From Sagittula sp. P11 (GTDB lineage Bacteria; Pseudomonadota; Alphaproteobacteria; Rhodobacterales; Rhodobacteraceae), in assembly GCF_002814095.1 (NCBI RefSeq), contig NZ_CP021917.1, positions 45,722 to 109,721 on the forward strand: a stretch of DNA of 64,000 nt, read 5' to 3'. Made by a program: the position numbers and the translations under genes. Positions 44,705 through 52,862 of this stretch are shown here, in pieces; the stretch's first letter is position 1, and each line of letters opens with the position of its first letter. Below the pieces are notes generated by a model. That model was not told where the DNA came from and did no database searches. It saw only the letters and a program-made list of their open reading frames with translations.

Positions 44705-45922
44705 ATGCGGAAGAACGAAGAATACGGGGTGGACTGGAGCTGGCACGATGCCAACGGGCTGGGCCGCGTGGTCAATGTCTCGGGGACGATGACTTCGCTC
44801 GGCGGTTCCGTGACGAGCAAGAGGGTGGCCGAGGCTACGGCGGCGGTCATGCCCCGCTTCGTCAAGATGCACGAATTGCAGGCGCGGGCGTCCGAGGTGA
44901 TCGCACGGCTGACCGGTGCCGAGGCGGGTTTCCTGACGGCCTCCGCCAGCGCCGGGATCACGCTTGCCATCGCCGGGTGCCTGACCGGCCTTGACCCGGC
45001 GAAGGTCGAGGCGCTGCCGCTGGAGCCGGGCCCGGACAATGGCGTGGCGGTGCAGATGGGGCATCTGTGCGAATACGGTGCGCCGGTGGCGCAGGCCGTG
45101 GCACTGGCTGGCGGCAAGCTGCATATCGTCGGGCAATCGACCCTGACCCGCGATTACCAGCTCGAAGCTGCGCTCGAAGGCGCCTGTGCCGCGCTTTACG
45201 TCGTCTCGCATCACGTGGTCGATTACGGGATGATGCCGCTCGACCGCTTCGTGGAGATCTGCCACGCAAAGGGCGTCCCGGTGATCGTCGATGCGGCCTC
45301 CGAATACGACCTGACCGGGATGCTGGCCAAGGGGGCGGACATCGCGATCTACTCCGGGCACAAGTTCCTCGGCGGGCCGACCTCGGGCATCGTGGCCGGG
45401 CGGCGGGATCTGGTGCGCGCGGCCTACCTGCAGAACATCGGGATCGGGCGCGGGATGAAGATCGGCAAGGAGAGCATCGCCGGCGCCATCGCCGCGATGG
45501 AGCAATGGCTGGAGCGCGACCATGCCGCGGTGCGGGCCGAGGAAACCCGGGCGCTGGAGATGTGGCAGGCGGCCTGCGCCCTGCCCGGCATCACAGCCCT
45601 GCCCCTGCCGGATCCCACCGACAACCCGCTCGAACGGCTGCGGGTCTTTGTCGATCCTGCAAAGGCGGGCGCCTCGGCCGCACAGTTCGCGGTGGCCTTC
45701 GGCCGGCTCGATCCGCCCATCGTGGTTCGGGGGCACGAAGTCGAGAAAGGCTATTTCGACCTCGATCCCTGCAACCTCACGCCGGGCCAGGCCGAGCTGG
45801 TGCGCGATGCGCTGACCCGCGTCCTGTCGGCCCCGGAAGAAGCGTCGGCAATCGATGCGCGCGCCGCATATTCGGACACGCGCAACGGCGGCACGCAGTC
45901 CTACCTGGACTGGCTCTCCTGA
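44705..45922 (+). CDS. SelA-like PLP-dependent enzyme (D-glucosaminate-6-phosphate ammonia-lyase-like)
   Basis: A 405-residue fold-type I PLP enzyme. K220 in IYSGHKFLGG is the probable Schiff-base lysine and D196 (VIVDAAS) the ring-nitrogen partner. The family is the SelA-related group that includes DgaE-type ammonia-lyases; it is not a selenium enzyme. Members eliminate ammonia from amino-sugar acids or amino acids. Its pairing with a cog3964 amidohydrolase is a neighbourhood I recall from other bacteria. Substrate unknown. It is followed by a 9-bp-stem hairpin. Confidence 0.75.
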   Translation: MRKNEEYGVDWSWHDANGLGRVVNVSGTMTSLGGSVTSKRVAEATAAVMPRFVKMHELQARASEVIARLTGAEAGFLTASASAGITLAIAGCLTGLDPAKVEALPLEPGPDNGVAVQMGHLCEYGAPVAQAVALAGGKLHIVGQSTLTRDYQLEAALEGACAALYVVSHHVVDYGMMPLDRFVEICHAKGVPVIVDAASEYDLTGMLAKGADIAIYSGHKFLGGPTSGIVAGRRDLVRAAYLQNIGIGRGMKIGKESIAGAIAAMEQWLERDHAAVRAEETRALEMWQAACALPGITALPLPDPTDNPLERLRVFVDPAKAGASAAQFAVAFGRLDPPIVVRGHEVEKGYFDLDPCNLTPGQAELVRDALTRVLSAPEEASAIDARAAYSDTRNGGTQSYLDWLS

Positions 45923-45970
45923 GCCGATCGCGGACAGCCGCTGGCGGTCTCCGCATGTGACGGCGGCGGA

Positions 45971-46000
45971 GGCATGGCGTGTCGAAATACGCGCCATGCC
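45971..46000. terminator. Hairpin after the PLP enzyme
   Basis: GGCATGGCG and CGCCATGCC form a perfect 9-bp stem with a 12-nt loop, 48 bp after the stop codon, in the spacer between convergent genes. No T-tract. Confidence 0.5.
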
Positions 46001-46088
46001 GAAGAATGACCAAAGGGGTATTTAATCAGGGTTTAGACCTTCGACATTGCGGTTTGCCAATGGCCATGGGCCGCGGGTCACCCTTCGT

Positions 46089-46856
46089 TCAATTCGTCGA
46101 CCGGTCCGGTTCGATGTAGCCCAATGCTGCCGAGATCTTGCGGGCGGCCTCCACGACATGGGGGGCGAAGGCGTCAAGCTTCTCTTGGGTCATGCGCAGA
46201 TCCGGGCCGGACACGCCGACCGCGCCCGCAAGATCGCCCTGCGGGCCGAGAACGGCGCAGGCGCAGGCCGCGATGCCCTCGCGCCATTCTCCGTGCGGGA
46301 CCTGCGCAAATCCAGCGCGCCTCACCTCGTCGACGGAGCGGTACAGCGCGTCCATCGTGGTGATGGTGGTCGGGGTGAATGCCTCCAGCTTGTAGCGGAA
46401 GCGTTCAAGGTAGGAATCCGGCATCTGGGCCAGCATCGCCTTGCCGGTCGCCATGGTGTAGGCGGGCGCCCTTTGCCCGACGTGGGTATGCGCCCGGATG
46501 TGATGGCTGCTTTCGATCTTGTCGAGGTAGACGACATCGGTCTCGTCGAGGGTCGACAGGTGCACCGTCTCGCCAGTCAGCGCGGCCAGCCGTTCCATGG
46601 CGGGACGTGCGACACTGGTCAGGTCGATGCGACGGATCACCTGGCTGCCGAGTTCCCAGATCTTGGTCGTCAGCTCGTAGCCGGAATGCCTGGGATCCTG
46701 CCGCACGTAGCCGTGCATGGACAGCGTGGTCAGGAGCCTGTGGACGTTGCTCTTGGTCAGCTCAAGCTCTGCAGCCAGTTCCGTCACGCCGCGCGGTCCG
46801 TCGCTGTAGGCCAGTGCCTCGATCAGCCGAAGCCCCTTGATGAATGCCTTGTCCAT
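46089..46856 (-). CDS. IclR-family regulator (KdgR-like), last gene of the Pot-type importer operon
   Basis: A 255-residue IclR protein: winged helix (about 1-65, VTELAAELELTKSNVHRLL) and effector domain with the segment YTMATGKAMLAQMPD near the ligand pocket. ATG 46856 follows GTGGGGG; a longer start adds 20 residues with no homology I can see. It lies 130 bp behind the binding-protein gene on the same strand, separated by a strong hairpin. It is the obvious candidate to bind the two TGTTC-N9-GAACA repeats in the divergent promoter at 51.1 kb. Confidence 0.85.
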   Translation of the reverse strand: MDKAFIKGLRLIEALAYSDGPRGVTELAAELELTKSNVHRLLTTLSMHGYVRQDPRHSGYELTTKIWELGSQVIRRIDLTSVARPAMERLAALTGETVHLSTLDETDVVYLDKIESSHHIRAHTHVGQRAPAYTMATGKAMLAQMPDSYLERFRYKLEAFTPTTITTMDALYRSVDEVRRAGFAQVPHGEWREGIAACACAVLGPQGDLAGAVGVSGPDLRMTQEKLDAFAPHVVEAARKISAALGYIEPDRSTN

Positions 46857-46934
46857 GTCCCCCACTTCGTCTTCTGGCCGGTCCCTGTCGGGCAGGTGTC
46901 CGGTCCGCAGCACCATGCCAGCAGGCGGGCTTGC

Positions 46935-46977
46935 AAGGCAACGGCCGCAGTTTCACCCGCGGCCGCCCTATTGCCTT
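46935..46977 (-). terminator. Long interrupted hairpin between binding-protein and IclR genes
   Basis: The outer arms AAGGCAA/TTGCCTT and inner arms CGGCCGC/GCGGCCG form a nested stem 10 bp after the binding-protein stop codon. It may partly terminate the importer transcript or protect its 3' end, and so lower expression of the IclR gene. Confidence 0.55.
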
Positions 46978-46986
46978 GGCCTTTGC

Positions 46987-48072
46987 CTACTGCGCAAGCA
47001 GCGCGTTCAGCTGTTCCTGGCCGTATTCCTCGTTGGTCATGTCGCCGTGACCCGACGCGGCGCCCCAGTATTCCGGGCTCCACTCGATGGCCTTCTCCAT
47101 GTTCTCGGGACGGTTGGCCCAGTAGCGGCTGATCTCCGGGTCCGCTTTTTCGTAGACCAGAGAAGAGGGCAGCGCGACCGGGTAGGTCGAGGTCAGTTCC
47201 GCCGCACGTTCCGCATCAAGCCGCCAGGACAGCAGCTTCAGCGCGTTCTCGTAGTTCGGAGCGCCCTTCGGGATCGAGAAGAAGTCGTAGTACACGAAAC
47301 CCTCGTTCCACTCCACTTCGATCGGTGCGCCTTCGAGGGCGAGGATCGAGGTCGAGCCGGTGTAGGCCATGCACATGTCCGCTTCGCCATCCAGCAGAAG
47401 CTGCGGCGACTGTGCCGATGTGGTCCACCACTTGGTCACATGCGGCTTGATTTCCTCCAGCTTGGCGAGCGCCCTGTCCATGTCGAGCGGATAGAGGTCT
47501 TCCTTCGCCACGCCATCGGCCATCAGCGCCGCTTCCATGTTGAAACGCGGCCATGCGGGCATGCAGCGCTTGCCCGGGAAGGCTTCGACGTCCCAGAAGT
47601 CCGCCCAGCTGTCGGGCACGTTTTCGCCGCTGTAGACGTCGGTGTTGTAGACCAGCCCGACACCGATGACCTGCAGCGCCACGCCCTTGGGACGCTTGAG
47701 GTTGTCCGGCATCGTCGCCAGCGTTTCCTTCGCCTCGTCGGAGAGCGCGTCATAGTCGATGTCGGCAAGGCAGCAGTCGCCCAGCAGCTTGGTTTCCTGG
47801 TCGAAGATGAAGGTCAGGTCCCATTCCGCCTTGCCGGCTTCGACCTGCGCCTTGATCCGCGGGCCGGAGCGGGCTTCCTGAACGGTGATCACGTCGATGC
47901 CGGTCTCGTCCTCGAAGCTGTCGTACATCACCGAGCGCAGGGCGTCGCCGTAGCTGCCGCCGGGGTCCTGCATGATCACCTCGTCCGCCGCGGCGGTCTG
48001 GACAGAGACCCCCAGCAGGGCCGTGATCGCCAGCGCCGAGGCGCCCGTCCGTCTCCAGTTGTTACCAGTCAT
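46987..48072 (-). CDS. ABC transporter substrate-binding protein (PotD/polyamine-like, family 1/8)
   Basis: A 361-residue periplasmic binding protein with a signal peptide (residues 1-29, ending TAAA before DEV). The mature protein has the DPGGSYGDALRS and DLTFIFDQETKLL segments seen in PotD/AfuA-like receptors of small cations and related compounds. It serves the fused permease and ATPase encoded upstream on the same strand. ATG 48072 follows GGAGGAGAAG. The divergent operon encodes enzymes for a hydroxyacid/CoA-linked pathway, so the ligand need not be a polyamine. Confidence 0.85.
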   Translation of the reverse strand: MTGNNWRRTGASALAITALLGVSVQTAAADEVIMQDPGGSYGDALRSVMYDSFEDETGIDVITVQEARSGPRIKAQVEAGKAEWDLTFIFDQETKLLGDCCLADIDYDALSDEAKETLATMPDNLKRPKGVALQVIGVGLVYNTDVYSGENVPDSWADFWDVEAFPGKRCMPAWPRFNMEAALMADGVAKEDLYPLDMDRALAKLEEIKPHVTKWWTTSAQSPQLLLDGEADMCMAYTGSTSILALEGAPIEVEWNEGFVYYDFFSIPKGAPNYENALKLLSWRLDAERAAELTSTYPVALPSSLVYEKADPEISRYWANRPENMEKAIEWSPEYWGAASGHGDMTNEEYGQEQLNALLAQ

Positions 48073-48119
48073 GTCTTCTCCTCCTTCATTGATCGTTATG
48101 GTCTTGTCGTTGTCGGTCT

Positions 48120-49895
48120 TCAGCGGGCCCGGGTCAGAACCGGGCGCGCCAGGATGATGCCGCCGACCACCAGCAGGACCTCGAGGGTCGAGACCACGGC
48201 GAGGACCGGGTTGAGCTGGTAGTTGATGTCCCCCCAAAGCATCAGCGGCAGGGTCTTCATCCGCGGGCTGGACAGGAACAGCGTCAGGACCAGCTCGTCG
48301 AAGGAATGCAGGAAGGCAAAGAACACCGCCGCCCCGATCCCCGGCGCGATGGCCGGGAGCGTCACGGTGCGGAACACCGTCAGAGGAGAGGCGCCATGCA
48401 CCGCGGCGCTCTGTTCGAGCTGGCGGTCGACGCCCTGCAGCGAGGCCGCGACGATCACCACCACGATGGGAATGCCGTTGATCGAATGCGCGGCGGCAAG
48501 GCCCCAGTAGGTGCCCACCATGTCGAACTTCAGGAACAGGCTGTAGAGCGACAGGCCCAGCACCACGGGCGGCACGATCATCGGGCTGACAAGCAGCAGC
48601 ATCAGGGTCGACTTGTGCCGGATCGTGCTGCGGACGATCCCCATGGCCGCGGCCGCGCCCAGCGTGACCGAGATCCCGGCCGAGATCACCGCGATCCCGA
48701 GGGAGTTCCAGAAGGCCGACATCCAGTTGCGGTCGGAGAAGAACTTCTCGTACCAGCGCAGCGAATAGTCGGGTGGCGGGAAGGTCAGGTAGCTGGCCTT
48801 GCTGAACGAGATGATCATGACCACGACAATCGGCAGGACCAGCGTCGCCACGATCAGGCCGCCTACGATCCGGACGGTCCAGGCCCCCCAGCGCGCATTC
48901 AGATGCCCCATCAGGCGCAGGACCGGCCAGCCGATGCGGTCGGCGGCGGTTGCCCGCAGACCGCCGGGGCGTTTCCCGGGGGTGCGGATGTGCTTGAGCT
49001 TCGGTGCGGGCTGACGGTTGCCGCCCCAGATGAACTCGAAGCCAAGGAACCGGCCCGCGACGGCCACCGTGATCAGCGTGATGACCAGAAGCACCACGGC
49101 CAACGCTTGCAGGAAACCTTCGCCGGTGATCGTGTCTGCCTGCTGCGTGATATGCATGGCGAACATCATGTCGCCGGGCCCACCCAGCAGGGTCGGCGTG
49201 ATGAAGAATCCCAGCGCCTGGACAAAGACCAGCAGGAAGCCCGCCCCGATCCCGGGCAGGGTCAGCGGCAGAAGCACGCGCCAGAAGGCGGCCAATGGTC
49301 CCGCCCCGTTCGCCAGCGCCGCACGCAGCAGCGCAGGGTCGAGGCGCGACAGGCTGGAATAGATGCTCAGCACCATGATCGGCAGAAGCACCGCCGACAT
49401 CCCCAGGAGAACGCTGCCCCGGTTGAACAGCAGTCCCAGCGGCTCGTCGAAGGCGCCGATCCAGACCGCGAACTTGTTGATCGGGCCGTTCCGTCCCAGC
49501 AGCACCATCCAGGCGTATGTGCGGATCAGGATGGCGATGAAATACGGCAGGATGATCGCCGTCGCGACGAGAACCTGGGTGATCCCCTTGGTCCGCTGGA
49601 TCAGCAGCGCCGCGGGCAATCCGAAGATCGCGCAAAGCAGCGCCACGGTGAAGGCGATACGCATCGTGCGCACGAGCGAGTCGAGATAGAGCGGCGTCGA
49701 GAAGACCCGGGCAAGGTCGGCCCACCAGGGCGCGCCTTCGACACTGGTCCGCACCAGGTCGACAAGCGGCATCAGGTACATGAAGCCCAGGAAGGCCAAG
49801 GCCGGGACCAGCAGCATGGCAGGGTCGGTCAGCCGCGCCTTCACCCGCTCGGCGACCGGGCGGCGCGGAAAGGCAGAGGCGGAAAGATCGGTCAT
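48120..49895 (-). CDS. Fused PotB-PotC ABC transporter permease
   Basis: A 591-residue membrane protein that carries two complete permease domains in tandem. Residues about 20-295 are PotB-like, with an EAA loop near RAALANGAGPLAAFWRVLLP. Residues about 335-590 are PotC-like, with an EAA loop near SAAVHGASPLTVFRTVTLP. The linker (about 300-330) is Arg/Pro-rich. In most such importers these are separate genes. The ATPase gene overlaps the start by 4 bp and the binding protein follows 47 bp later. No frame disturbance is seen, so the fusion looks genuine. Confidence 0.88.
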   Translation of the reverse strand: MTDLSASAFPRRPVAERVKARLTDPAMLLVPALAFLGFMYLMPLVDLVRTSVEGAPWWADLARVFSTPLYLDSLVRTMRIAFTVALLCAIFGLPAALLIQRTKGITQVLVATAIILPYFIAILIRTYAWMVLLGRNGPINKFAVWIGAFDEPLGLLFNRGSVLLGMSAVLLPIMVLSIYSSLSRLDPALLRAALANGAGPLAAFWRVLLPLTLPGIGAGFLLVFVQALGFFITPTLLGGPGDMMFAMHITQQADTITGEGFLQALAVVLLVITLITVAVAGRFLGFEFIWGGNRQPAPKLKHIRTPGKRPGGLRATAADRIGWPVLRLMGHLNARWGAWTVRIVGGLIVATLVLPIVVVMIISFSKASYLTFPPPDYSLRWYEKFFSDRNWMSAFWNSLGIAVISAGISVTLGAAAAMGIVRSTIRHKSTLMLLLVSPMIVPPVVLGLSLYSLFLKFDMVGTYWGLAAAHSINGIPIVVVIVAASLQGVDRQLEQSAAVHGASPLTVFRTVTLPAIAPGIGAAVFFAFLHSFDELVLTLFLSSPRMKTLPLMLWGDINYQLNPVLAVVSTLEVLLVVGGIILARPVLTRAR

Positions 49896-51028
49896 GCGAT
49901 CACCCAGCCGTCTTCGGCGCCCCAGCTGACATGCTGCACGCTGCCGATTGCCGGCAGGGCATGGCCCGCGCGGTCAGGGCACCGCACCAGCAGCAATTCG
50001 CCGCTGTCCAGTTCGATCTCGATCCGCAGAACCTCGCCCAGAAACAGCGCCGAGACGACCCGCGCGGGGATCGTGCCCGGCCCCGCGGTGTCGGTCAGGC
50101 GCAGACGTTCCGGCCGCACGAGCACGGTGACATTGCGGCCCGTGACCTCATCCCGCGATTCCGCGCGGAACTGGTGACCGGTGCGGGTCCGCAGCGTCAG
50201 GGCGCCCCCTTCGCGGCGCAGGATCTCGGCCTCGATCAGGTTGCTTTCACCGACGAAGCCCGCGACGAAGCGGTTGCGCGGGCGGCGATAGATCTCTTCC
50301 GGCGAAGCGACCTGCACGATCTTGCCCTGCTCCATCACCGCGATGCGATCCGACATGGTCAGCGCCTCGCTCTGGTCGTGGGTCACGAAGAGGAACGTGC
50401 TGCCGATGGCCTGGTGCAGGGCGCGGATCTCGATCTGGATCTCTTCGCGCAGGCGGCGATCCAGCGCGCTCAGCGGCTCGTCCATCAGCACGACCTTCGG
50501 CCGCATCACGATGGCGCGGGCGATGGCGACACGCTGCTGCTGCCCGCCCGACATCTCGGAGGGCTGTTTGGACGCGTGTTCGGACAGGCGCATCATGTCC
50601 AGCGTCTCGGCCACGCGGCGATCGCTCTCGGCGCGGTTCACGCCCGCCATCCGCATCGGGAAGGCCACGTTCTGGGCGACGGTCATGTTCGGGAACAGCG
50701 CGTAGCTCTGGAAGACCATGCCGAAGCCGCGCTTGTGCACCGGCACGCCATGGATCGGCTTGCCGTCGACGACGATCCCGCCGCTGTCGATCGACTGGAA
50801 CCCGGCAAGGAGGTTCAGCAGCGTGGTCTTGCCGCTGCCGGAGGGGCCGAGGAGCGTCACGAATTCCCCCGGCTCGATGTCGAGGGAAATACGGTCCGCT
50901 GCCGTGAAGGCCCCGTATCGCTTGGTCACCTCGCGGATGGAGATGCTGGATCCGATTGCGCTTGAACTCATGGGTCCTGCCGCCGGCGGGTCGAGAGCCG
51001 CGATTTCTTCCTGCTGAGCCAGGGTCAC
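49892..51028 (-). CDS. ABC transporter ATPase (PotA-like)
   Basis: A 378-residue ATPase: Walker A GPSGSGKTT, signature EMSGGQQQRV, Walker B VVLMDEPLSALD, and a C-terminal TOBE domain (about 300-378) as in PotA/FbpC importers. I choose GTG 51028 because a perfect AGGAGGTGA lies 2 nt upstream. GTG 51034 sits inside that site, and ATG 50971 has only a weak one. It heads the leftward importer operon (ATPase, fused permease, binding protein, IclR). Confidence 0.9.
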   Translation of the reverse strand: MTLAQQEEIAALDPPAAGPMSSSAIGSSISIREVTKRYGAFTAADRISLDIEPGEFVTLLGPSGSGKTTLLNLLAGFQSIDSGGIVVDGKPIHGVPVHKRGFGMVFQSYALFPNMTVAQNVAFPMRMAGVNRAESDRRVAETLDMMRLSEHASKQPSEMSGGQQQRVAIARAIVMRPKVVLMDEPLSALDRRLREEIQIEIRALHQAIGSTFLFVTHDQSEALTMSDRIAVMEQGKIVQVASPEEIYRRPRNRFVAGFVGESNLIEAEILRREGGALTLRTRTGHQFRAESRDEVTGRNVTVLVRPERLRLTDTAGPGTIPARVVSALFLGEVLRIEIELDSGELLLVRCPDRAGHALPAIGSVQHVSWGAEDGWVIA

Positions 51029-51042
51029 CTTCACCTCCTCCG

Positions 51043-51061
51043 TGTTCCAAATTATAGAACA
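51043..51061. promoter_or_regulatory. TGTTC-N9-GAACA repeat, importer side
   Basis: TGTTCCAAATTATAGAACA: a 5-bp-arm inverted repeat just upstream of the importer ribosome-binding site. It shares ATT and T at the same central positions with the repeat at 51199. Confidence 0.6.
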
Positions 51062-51198
51062 TTGTATTGCCGAATATCATTCGTTCGGATTCTCGATCTG
51101 TCAATGTCTGATTTCAGGCCAAGATTTCGGGGGGAGACGGCATGTTCCGGGCCATTGACACGCCACCTGAGGCCGGTCTACCTTTATTTCCGGATTAC

Positions 51199-51217
51199 TG
51201 TTCTGAATTGTGGAACA
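51199..51217. promoter_or_regulatory. TGTTC-N9-GAACA repeat, catabolic-operon side
   Basis: TGTTCTGAATTGTGGAACA: same arms and spacing as the repeat at 51043, 156 bp away, 41 bp before the first catabolic gene. Two matching sites at the two ends of one divergent promoter are typical of an IclR-controlled pair. Confidence 0.6.
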
Positions 51218-51257
51218 TCTGGCGCTGCGGCGCGGCAATATCGGAGAAGGGCGCCCC

Positions 51258-52079
51258 ATGCTGAACGATCTGAAGGACATGGCGCTGCGGCTGCGCAGCG
51301 GAATGCGCATAGCCTTGCCCGTCGACTACGCTGGCGTTGCCATGGCGATGACGCGCCCGATGATCGACAGCGGCCTGCGCGACCTTCGGCTTGTCTGCGT
51401 GCCGACGGGCGGTCTGCAGGTCGACATGCTGATCGGTGCCGGCTGCGTGGCCGAGGTGGAGACCAGTGCCGTCAGCCTTGGCGAAGCAGGCGGTGCGCCC
51501 CGCTTCAATGCTGCCGTTAAGGCGGGCAGCCTCAGGGTCATCGACGCCACGTGTCCCGCGGTTCACGCGGGCCTGATCGCCGCGCAGAAAGGGGCGCCGT
51601 TCCTGTCCATCCGCGGCCTGATCGGCTCTGACGTCCTGAAGAACCGGCCCGACTGGAAGGTCATCGACAACCCCTTTTCGGACAAGCCCGACCCCGTGAC
51701 GCTGATCCCCGCGATCCATCCGGACGTGGCTATCTTCCATGCCCCCATGGCGGATCGGTACGGCAACGTCTGGATCGGGCGGCGGCGCGAACTCGCAACG
51801 ATGGCCTACGCCTCGGCAGAGAGCCTCGTGACCGTCGACCGCATCTACGAGGGCAACCTGCTGGAGGATGAAACCCTCGCCGCCGGAGTGCTTCCCGCTC
51901 TCTATGTGGCCGCAATCGCACATGTGCCGCGCGGCACATGGCCTTACGGGCTGTGGGGCGAATACCCGACCGACACCGAGACGCTGATGTCCTACGCAGC
52001 AGCCGCGCGGACGCAGGAGGGTTTCGACGCATGGATGGCAGAACCCGCCAACTGGCAGCGACAGGAGGTCACCGCATGA
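51258..52079 (+). CDS. CoA-transferase alpha subunit (family I, glutaconate/3-oxoacid type)
   Basis: A 273-residue alpha subunit of a two-subunit family I CoA-transferase. The glycine-rich CoA region appears as LRLVCVPTGGLQVDMLIGAG and the C-terminal half carries HPDVAIFHAPMADRYGNVWIG, typical of this fold. With the next gene it would move CoA between an acyl-CoA and a free acid of the pathway. It is the first gene of a nine-gene rightward operon. The start at 51258 follows GGAGAAGG; a GTG at 51210 is possible but lies within the operator repeat. Confidence 0.82.
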   Translation: MLNDLKDMALRLRSGMRIALPVDYAGVAMAMTRPMIDSGLRDLRLVCVPTGGLQVDMLIGAGCVAEVETSAVSLGEAGGAPRFNAAVKAGSLRVIDATCPAVHAGLIAAQKGAPFLSIRGLIGSDVLKNRPDWKVIDNPFSDKPDPVTLIPAIHPDVAIFHAPMADRYGNVWIGRRRELATMAYASAESLVTVDRIYEGNLLEDETLAAGVLPALYVAAIAHVPRGTWPYGLWGEYPTDTETLMSYAAAARTQEGFDAWMAEPANWQRQEVTA

Positions 52080-52837
52080 CAACCCTCCCCCGCGAAACCC
52101 TGATCTTCACCATCGCGCGCCTGCTGGAAGGCGTCCGCCATGTCGCCGTGGGCGCGTCCTCGCCAATTCCCGCAGCGGGCGCGATGTTGTGCCGGGCCCT
52201 GGCAGAGCCGGAGCGCCATGTGCGGATTTCGATCCTCGGCTCGGCCGAGCACAACTTCTTCACCAATGGATCGTGCGAATTGTTCGACTGCGCGGGCCAG
52301 CGGCGTATCGACGCGTTCTTCCTCGGCGGCGGTCAGATCGATGGGCAGGCCAACGTCAACCTCGTGGGTGTCGGCGATTATCCCGCGACGAAGGTGCGCT
52401 GGCCGGGGTCCTTCGGATCCGCCTACCTCTATTACGTCGTGCCGCGCGTCATCCTCTTCCGAGAGGAACACAGTCCCCGGGTTCTGGTCGATAAGGTCGA
52501 TTTCATCTCGGCCCCGGGCACCAGCCCGGAAGACGTCTACAGGCCCGGCGGCCCGGTCGCCCTGCTGACCAGCAAGGCGCTGTTCTCCTTCGACAAGGCG
52601 CAGGCCCGCTTTTCCCTGCAGTCGGCCCACGAAGGGGAGAGCGCCGACAGCATCCGCGCCGAGACCGGGTTCGACTACGACGCGGAGGAACGGACGCCCC
52701 GGACCCCCACCCCGGATGCACAGACGCTCGCCCTTCTGCGGGGGCGGGTGCTGGACGAGGTGTCGGAAACTTACCCCGCGTTCGCCGCCGCATGGCGGCA
52801 GGACATCGACGCACAGGCGCACTTGCAAGATGCGTGA
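52076..52837 (+). CDS. CoA-transferase beta subunit (family I)
   Basis: A 253-residue beta subunit. The probable catalytic glutamate lies in ILGSAEHNFFTNG (near residue 60), where family I enzymes form the glutamyl-CoA intermediate. The GGGQIDGQANVNLVGVGDY segment matches the beta-subunit core. It overlaps the alpha subunit by 4 bp, as expected for a heterodimer. Confidence 0.82.
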   Translation: MTTLPRETLIFTIARLLEGVRHVAVGASSPIPAAGAMLCRALAEPERHVRISILGSAEHNFFTNGSCELFDCAGQRRIDAFFLGGGQIDGQANVNLVGVGDYPATKVRWPGSFGSAYLYYVVPRVILFREEHSPRVLVDKVDFISAPGTSPEDVYRPGGPVALLTSKALFSFDKAQARFSLQSAHEGESADSIRAETGFDYDAEERTPRTPTPDAQTLALLRGRVLDEVSETYPAFAAAWRQDIDAQAHLQDA

Positions 52838-52862
52838 CCACGAAACGACGACGGAGACCCCG

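Noticed and set aside
46987..49725. 912-codon frame joining permease and binding protein
   Set aside because: The upstream part is the wrong frame of the permease. The binding protein has its own signal peptide, ATG and strong ribosome-binding site at 48072.
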